Source: an uncultured Oscillospiraceae bacterium
GTDB taxonomy: Bacteria > Bacillota > Clostridia > Oscillospirales > Ruminococcaceae
Direction: 5' to 3'
Assembly: GCA_902490585.1 (NCBI GenBank)
Contig: CABUEI010000001.1
Coordinates: forward strand, 62,001-126,000
DNA length: 64,000 nucleotides
The translations under genes and the position numbers were made by a program. Shown piece after piece: positions 59,852 through 64,000 of this stretch. Under the pieces are notes generated by a model that had not been told where the DNA came from, did not search any database, and saw only the letters and a list, made by a program, of their open reading frames with translations. The first letter of the stretch is position 1. Every line of letters starts with the position of its first letter.

Positions 59852-60970
59852 TCAACTTTTAAAGTAGCTGTACAGCCTGCACATAAGCATACCGTTATAC
59901 AGCTTTCTGTTCTTGTCGGCTTTCTTGCCGAAAAGCTCTTCAAACTCGCTGTCCGGAGTAATAACAAATAATCGTCTGCTGTCTGTCGGGAGCATTCTCT
60001 TACCCATGACTCTATACAACTCATGAGCCTGCTCCTCGTCGAGCATACGCTCACCATAAGGTGGATTACACAGTACAACGGTACAGCCCTCGGGATATGT
60101 GAAATCCGCAACGTCACGCTGAGCGACCTCGATATATTCGCCGACACCTGCCTTTACGGCATTGTCACGGGTCAATCTGACTGCTTCGGGGTCTATATCA
60201 AAGCCGTACAGCTTGAAATTTTCCGGCTTTCTGATGTTTGCTCTGAGTGCTTCTCTCTCCTCGTCCCACAGTTCTTTGGGCAGGAACTCCCACTGCATAG
60301 CGGTAAATTCTCTGTCAAGGCAAGGCGGAATATTCAGTGCCTTGAGTGCACTCTCTATAAGCAATGTACCGCTACCGCAAAATGGGTCGCAGATAATATC
60401 GTTGTCCCTTATTCTTGCAAGATCCGCTATACCTGCCGCCAGCGTTTCCTTTATAGGTGCGGCGTTCGAGAAGCGGCGATAACCTCTTTTGTGAAGTCCC
60501 TCACCCGATGTGTCGAGCGTCATGGTGACATTATCTTTCATGATTGAGAAGCGGAACTGGAACAGTGCCTCTGTTTCCTGGAAGTAGCCGATTTTATAAA
60601 CGCTCTTCATTCGCTCAACCATGGCTTTCTTTATTATCTTCTGGCAGGCAGGAACGCTCGTAAGTTTGGAATTAAGGCTGAAGCCCTTTATTGGAAACTT
60701 GTCGAACTTGCCGACGTACTTTTCAATCGGGATAGCCTTTACGCCCTGGAACAGCTCTTCAAATGTCCTTGCCTTGAACTCGGAGAGCAGTATTCCTACA
60801 CGCTCTGCGGTTGACAGGCACATATTGGCTCTTATAAGTACACGCTCATCGCCTGTAAATGTAACACGTCCGTCCGATACGGCTATATCCTCGCCGCCTA
60901 TTTTACGCACCTCGAAAGAGAGCGTCTTTTCAAGTCCGAAATGGCAAGGTGCCGTAAGTCTGAATGTCAT
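59852..60970 (-). CDS. THUMP-domain 23S rRNA methyltransferase (RlmL N-terminal/YpsC type)
   Basis: The 372-residue protein has an N-terminal THUMP/ferredoxin-like part (FRLTAPCHFGLEKTLSFEVRKIGG...AERVGILL) and a C-terminal Rossmann methyltransferase with DPFCGSGTLLIESAL (SAM loop), YGFDIDPEAV and the NPPYGERM catalytic motif for N2-guanine methylation. It probably modifies 23S rRNA G2445 or an equivalent site. Start 60970 is favoured (AAAGGA six bases upstream; the protein then begins like YpsC). An ATG at 60988 is possible. Confidence 0.9.
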   Translation of the reverse strand: MTFRLTAPCHFGLEKTLSFEVRKIGGEDIAVSDGRVTFTGDERVLIRANMCLSTAERVGILLSEFKARTFEELFQGVKAIPIEKYVGKFDKFPIKGFSLNSKLTSVPACQKIIKKAMVERMKSVYKIGYFQETEALFQFRFSIMKDNVTMTLDTSGEGLHKRGYRRFSNAAPIKETLAAGIADLARIRDNDIICDPFCGSGTLLIESALKALNIPPCLDREFTAMQWEFLPKELWDEEREALRANIRKPENFKLYGFDIDPEAVRLTRDNAVKAGVGEYIEVAQRDVADFTYPEGCTVVLCNPPYGERMLDEEQAHELYRVMGKRMLPTDSRRLFVITPDSEFEELFGKKADKNRKLYNGMLMCRLYSYFKS

Positions 60971-60986
60971 AGAAAATCCTTTCATC

Positions 60987-61015
60987 AAAACAGCGGCTTT
61001 TGTAGAGCCGCTGTC
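60987..61015 (-). terminator. Terminator of the penicillin-binding protein gene
   Basis: ACAGCGGCT (60990-60998) and AGCCGCTGT (61005-61013) pair with a 6-base loop, followed on the minus strand by TTTT. Confidence 0.75.
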
Positions 61016-61034
61016 AGTTGTTTATACTGTTAAA

Positions 61035-63416
61035 TCAGTCAGAGCTTGTACTGCTCGTGTTGTCGTCCGCTTTCTGTGCTGTCCAGTCGGGCGTAAGAAG
61101 TGTTTCGCCGCCGTGCTTCTTCACATACTCGCCGTCCTTGTGAGTAGAATCGCAAGTCTTGGGAAGAGTATCAGCCTTATAGTAACCTACAGCAGTATTC
61201 GGACACTTTGATGTTGCAAGAAGTCCTGTTTCGGTACAATAATTCTTCTCGACTACGTTTGAATCCTTGGCAAACGTCTTTGTTGAATTTTCATTTACAA
61301 CGTTCACCATGAAGTTGTGCCATACCTGTGCAAGATAGATATAGTTAGTTGTACCGATGTTCTTGTTGTCGTCAAAGCCGAGTCTTATAACACCGCAGTA
61401 ATCCGCAGTAAGACCTGCAAACGCAAGTACACGTTCATCGTTTGAAGTACCTGTCTTGCCGACAACTTCGATGCCGTCGATCTTGGCGTATCTACCGGAA
61501 CCGTTGGTTGTATCGGTAACAGCCTTGAGCAGTCTGTTTGTGATATAAGCGCTGTCGCTGTCCATTACTCTGTCGCCGAGGGGTTCCTGCTCGATAACTA
61601 CCTTGTCGTTATAGTCGGTAATGAGATTATACAGCTTAGGCTCGTAATATACACCGCCCGAACCGAATATCTGATATGCACCTGCAAGTTCCATAAGAGT
61701 CATACCCTGTGTGAGCTGACCGAGTGCTATGGGTGAATATGCCTTGTCGTAAGTGTAGTCAAGCGTCGTGATATTGAGCTTATCTGTAAGGAAGTTGAAG
61801 CAGGTGTCGATTCCGAGTACCTGTGCCATTCGTACAGCCGTCGTATTCTTTGACTGCTGTACCGCATACCACGCAGGAATATATCCGCCTGAGCCGTAGT
61901 CGCCCTCAAAGTTACTCGGCCAGCTTGTACCGTCGTTAAGAGTGATACATCTGTCGAATATCATTGACGAATAGCTGATGATGTCCTTATCAATCGCCTG
62001 ACCGTAAACCGATATAGGTTTCATTGTCGAACCGATAGGCAGTATAGCCTGTGTTGCTCTGTTGAAACAGCCGTCACCGGGTTTATCGCCGATACCGCCT
62101 GCAAGCGCAACTACATTACCTCTGTAGTCGGTGAGTACAAATGCCGCCTGTGCGCAGTTTTCCTCGATAGCGGTCTTGTCGTAACTGTAGAAGAAGTTGT
62201 TAGGATCTTTGAAGAACTCTTCAAGCTTATCCTGGATATCCATATCCATGTTGAGATAAATCTTGTAACCGCCCTTGTAAAGATCAGTCTTTGCCTCGGA
62301 ATATGTCATACCCTTGGCTTTACTTAAATCTTCTATAACCTGCTGTATAGCCGCATCAACGTACCAGTTCTGCGATATTTCGTACTCGTTCCAGCGATAA
62401 GCTTCGTAAGTATCAACATCATCGTACTGGTCGCTGTTGTCGTCCTGATTTGCGTTGTTTCCGTAATATTCGTCATATCTGGGGTCTTTATAACCGTAAG
62501 CGTCACCCTCAACGATAAGTCTGAACTTTACCTGCTCAACCTTAGCCGCTTCATACTCGTCTGTAGTGATAAGACCCTGGTCGTACATACATTTCAGTGC
62601 ATAAAGCTGTCTTTCCTTGGAGCGTTCAAGGTTGGCATACGGATTCAGTACACTGGGCGAACGTGTCATACCTGCAAGTATTGCACTTTCCGCAATGGTA
62701 AGCTGATCGACTGTCTTGCCGAAGTAGTAGTAAGCCGCAGAGCCTACACCGTAAACTGTACCGCCGAGCGGAACACGGTTGAGATACGCCTCGAGTATAT
62801 CTATCTTTGTGTACTGTTTTTCAAGGTTCAACGCACGGAAGATCTCTCTTATCTTACGCTCGGGAGTTACTCTGTCGTCGCCCGTGATATTCTTTACAAG
62901 CTGCTGTGTTATGGTCGAGCCGCCCTCGCCGTAGCCGTTGAACAGGGTCGATACGGTTACACGGACTGTTCTCTTCCAGTCAACGCCGTCATGCTCGTAG
63001 AAACGCTTGTCCTCAACTGCCGCAAATGCGTCCTGGGTATGTTTCGGGATCTGCTCCATATCTACCCAGATACGATTTTCGTCACCGGACAAACGCTTTA
63101 TCTCTACCTGTTCGCCTGCACTGTTCTTTGCATAAAGGAAACTCGTGTAGCTGAGGTCAACATTTTTGAGGTCAACGTCAAATGCGCTGTCAGCGAACTG
63201 CATGATATATACCGTCAGCGTTACCGCTACTATACAGCAGGTAATGATTACTATCATGAACAGGCTGAGAAACGTTGTTCCGATAACTCCTAAAACGTGC
63301 TTTACGGTATCCAGCGTCTTGTTTTTCTTTTTCTTTGATTTTTTTCTGCCGGCAGGTGTGCGTTCTTCTTCAAGTTCCGCATCTGCATTAAGATATTGCG
63401 TTTTGTTTTTGCTCAT
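61035..63416 (-). CDS. Class A penicillin-binding protein (PBP1A type)
   Basis: The 793-residue bifunctional peptidoglycan synthase has a basic cytoplasmic tail (1-36) and one membrane anchor (about 42-72). The GT51 glycosyltransferase domain has AVEDKRFYEHDGVDWKR, GEGGSTITQQLVKN, RKIREIFRALNLEKQY and YLNRVPLGGTVYGVGSAA. The transpeptidase has the SxxK serine in ILPIGSTMKPIS, the SxN triad in QQSKNTTAVRMA and the KTGTS motif. A linker insertion rich in Asn/Asp/Tyr (about 310-345) separates the domains. It ends in a Ser/Thr-rich tail (DDNTSSTSSD). Confidence 0.95.
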   Translation of the reverse strand: MSKNKTQYLNADAELEEERTPAGRKKSKKKKNKTLDTVKHVLGVIGTTFLSLFMIVIITCCIVAVTLTVYIMQFADSAFDVDLKNVDLSYTSFLYAKNSAGEQVEIKRLSGDENRIWVDMEQIPKHTQDAFAAVEDKRFYEHDGVDWKRTVRVTVSTLFNGYGEGGSTITQQLVKNITGDDRVTPERKIREIFRALNLEKQYTKIDILEAYLNRVPLGGTVYGVGSAAYYYFGKTVDQLTIAESAILAGMTRSPSVLNPYANLERSKERQLYALKCMYDQGLITTDEYEAAKVEQVKFRLIVEGDAYGYKDPRYDEYYGNNANQDDNSDQYDDVDTYEAYRWNEYEISQNWYVDAAIQQVIEDLSKAKGMTYSEAKTDLYKGGYKIYLNMDMDIQDKLEEFFKDPNNFFYSYDKTAIEENCAQAAFVLTDYRGNVVALAGGIGDKPGDGCFNRATQAILPIGSTMKPISVYGQAIDKDIISYSSMIFDRCITLNDGTSWPSNFEGDYGSGGYIPAWYAVQQSKNTTAVRMAQVLGIDTCFNFLTDKLNITTLDYTYDKAYSPIALGQLTQGMTLMELAGAYQIFGSGGVYYEPKLYNLITDYNDKVVIEQEPLGDRVMDSDSAYITNRLLKAVTDTTNGSGRYAKIDGIEVVGKTGTSNDERVLAFAGLTADYCGVIRLGFDDNKNIGTTNYIYLAQVWHNFMVNVVNENSTKTFAKDSNVVEKNYCTETGLLATSKCPNTAVGYYKADTLPKTCDSTHKDGEYVKKHGGETLLTPDWTAQKADDNTSSTSSD

Positions 63417-63506
63417 ATTTACGTCCTTTTAAGGTGTGTTGTTTACTTTATTATTGCCGTATGAGGCGCAGATATATTCTCATGTAACAGAGTATACCAT
63501 GTTGTA

Positions 63507-63535
63507 AGTATAGCACAAATCTGCACAAATGTTAA
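63507..63535 (-). promoter_or_regulatory. Promoter of the penicillin-binding protein gene
   Basis: Minus-strand TTAACA (63530-63535), 17-bp spacer, TATACT (63507-63512), about 90 bp upstream of the ATG. A second TATACT sits just downstream. Confidence 0.7.
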
Positions 63536-63626
63536 GCCTTTTGCGATGAATTTTCATAAAATATTCAAAATTGCCGTTTGCCGCACCATTTTTCGACGTT
63601 TCGGATAAACGTTTTACTCCCGTTAC

Positions 63627-63653
63627 ACAAAAACGCCCCGCAAAAGCGGGGCG
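63627..63653 (-). terminator. Terminator of the phosphotransferase gene
   Basis: CGCCCCGC and GCGGGGCG pair around a 4-base loop, followed on the minus strand by TTTTTGTG. Confidence 0.9.
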
Positions 63654-63677
63654 CACATTATCAATATTTTGTTGTCA

Positions 63678-64000
63678 TCAAGAATAGTCCACAACGTCAA
63701 GCCATGTGAAGAGGAGATCCTTCTCTTCCTTGCTTGTAACACCCTTTGCGAGTGTTGAAGCAGCCATGATAGGTAACCATTCCTGAACGTACTTCTTGGA
63801 AGTGTTTGTCTTCTTGCAGAAGAGGTTGAGATACTTCTCTGCTGTTTCTGTTGATGTAAGTGCAAGCTTCAGGTATGTCTTTGCAACATCGGCACTGGCG
63901 TTACCTGCGGAAGCACCTATCCAGTCAACTATGTAAACCTTGTTGTCGTCAGTTACAACTATGTTCTCGGGACCGAAGTTGCCGTGGCACAGCTTAACGT
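63678..64000 (-). CDS. Phosphotransferase family protein (APH/ChoK-like), C-terminal part
   Basis: The last 107 codons are visible; the 5' end lies beyond the window. KLCHGNFGPENIVVTDDNKVYIVDWIGA is the catalytic loop and metal site of the aminoglycoside/choline phosphotransferase fold: H-G-N-x-x-x-x-N (usually HGDLxxxN, here Asn replaces the catalytic Asp) and the DFG-like VDW. A helical C-terminus follows. The Asp-to-Asn change next to the catalytic histidine may weaken or alter activity. The substrate is unknown; an antibiotic-resistance role is not indicated. Confidence 0.75.
   Translation of the reverse strand, partial: VKLCHGNFGPENIVVTDDNKVYIVDWIGASAGNASADVAKTYLKLALTSTETAEKYLNLFCKKTNTSKKYVQEWLPIMAASTLAKGVTSKEEKDLLFTWLDVVDYS

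Noticed and set aside
59282..59971. Several overlapping short open frames inside the hairpin element.
   Set aside because: They shift frame across hairpins, lack ribosome sites and have biased, repeat-driven composition; the region is non-coding.
1..64000. Searched by eye for CRISPR arrays, tRNA and rRNA genes.
   Set aside because: No regularly spaced repeats, cloverleaf sequences or rRNA segments were recognised.

Overview
The window comes from a low-to-mid GC Gram-positive anaerobe of the Clostridia, most likely a gut Oscillospiraceae/Ruminococcaceae member close to [Eubacterium] siraeum; this is inferred from gene content, since no rRNA or tRNA is present. Supporting signs are the LL-diaminopimelate aminotransferase route to lysine and peptidoglycan, pyruvate phosphate dikinase, a giant 2-hydroxyacyl-CoA dehydratase activase-type protein, the rimP-nusA-ylxR-ylxQ-infB-rbfA-nrnA-truB-ribF order, strong AGGAGG ribosome sites and TTGACA-N17-TATAAT promoters.

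Layout. 1-3.6 kb: truncated activase-type protein, divergent from dapL. 3.9-10.7 kb (+): dapL, a YdcF-like membrane protein, a CheY-like receiver with a CheC-motif partner, a Na/Pi cotransporter behind a folded leader, dCMP deaminase and a membrane-anchored metallophosphoesterase. 10.8-13.4 kb (-): a glycosyltransferase and a polar amino acid ABC importer (ATPase and permease, no binding protein). 13.7-16.4 kb (+): ppdK. 16.5-19.2 kb (+): an AT-rich accessory island with an XRE regulator, an ImmA/IrrE peptidase, what looks like a decayed type I toxin with its antisense RNA, a DUF4417 gene and a DUF6883/DUF4926 pair that may be toxin and immunity.

19.2-33.3 kb (-): housekeeping genes: glf, aroK, a small membrane protein, mfd, pth, malQ, a sialate O-acetylesterase-like enzyme, a DEDDh exonuclease, thyA, an MptE/DUF115-like protein and aspartate kinase. 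33.4-40.1 kb (-): two ABC exporter half-transporters with a DUF1854 protein between them. An AT-rich gene for a probable two-domain nuclease (DEDDh plus PD-(D/E)XK) is lodged at the 3' end of the second ABC gene and is followed by a second, ~190-bp copy of that gene's 3' end. This is the strongest candidate for a mobile, possibly defensive module.

40.4-47.8 kb: a class I aminotransferase, a zinc-ribbon membrane protein (+), a small conserved protein and a four-gene GldA/GldF/GldG/DUF4340 ABC system. 47.9-56.3 kb (-): the translation and RNA-maturation operon from rimP to ribF, with a clear promoter and leader hairpin. 56.4-59.0 kb (-): a PAS-GGDEF protein and an EAL-like/HDOD protein. 59.25-59.84 kb: a non-coding hairpin-rich element bounded by a perfect 33-bp direct repeat that is itself a terminator hairpin; its end resembles a repeat at the start of the 16.5-kb island. 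59.9-64 kb (-): a THUMP-type RNA methyltransferase, a class A penicillin-binding protein and the tail of a phosphotransferase. I see no CRISPR array, rRNA or tRNA.
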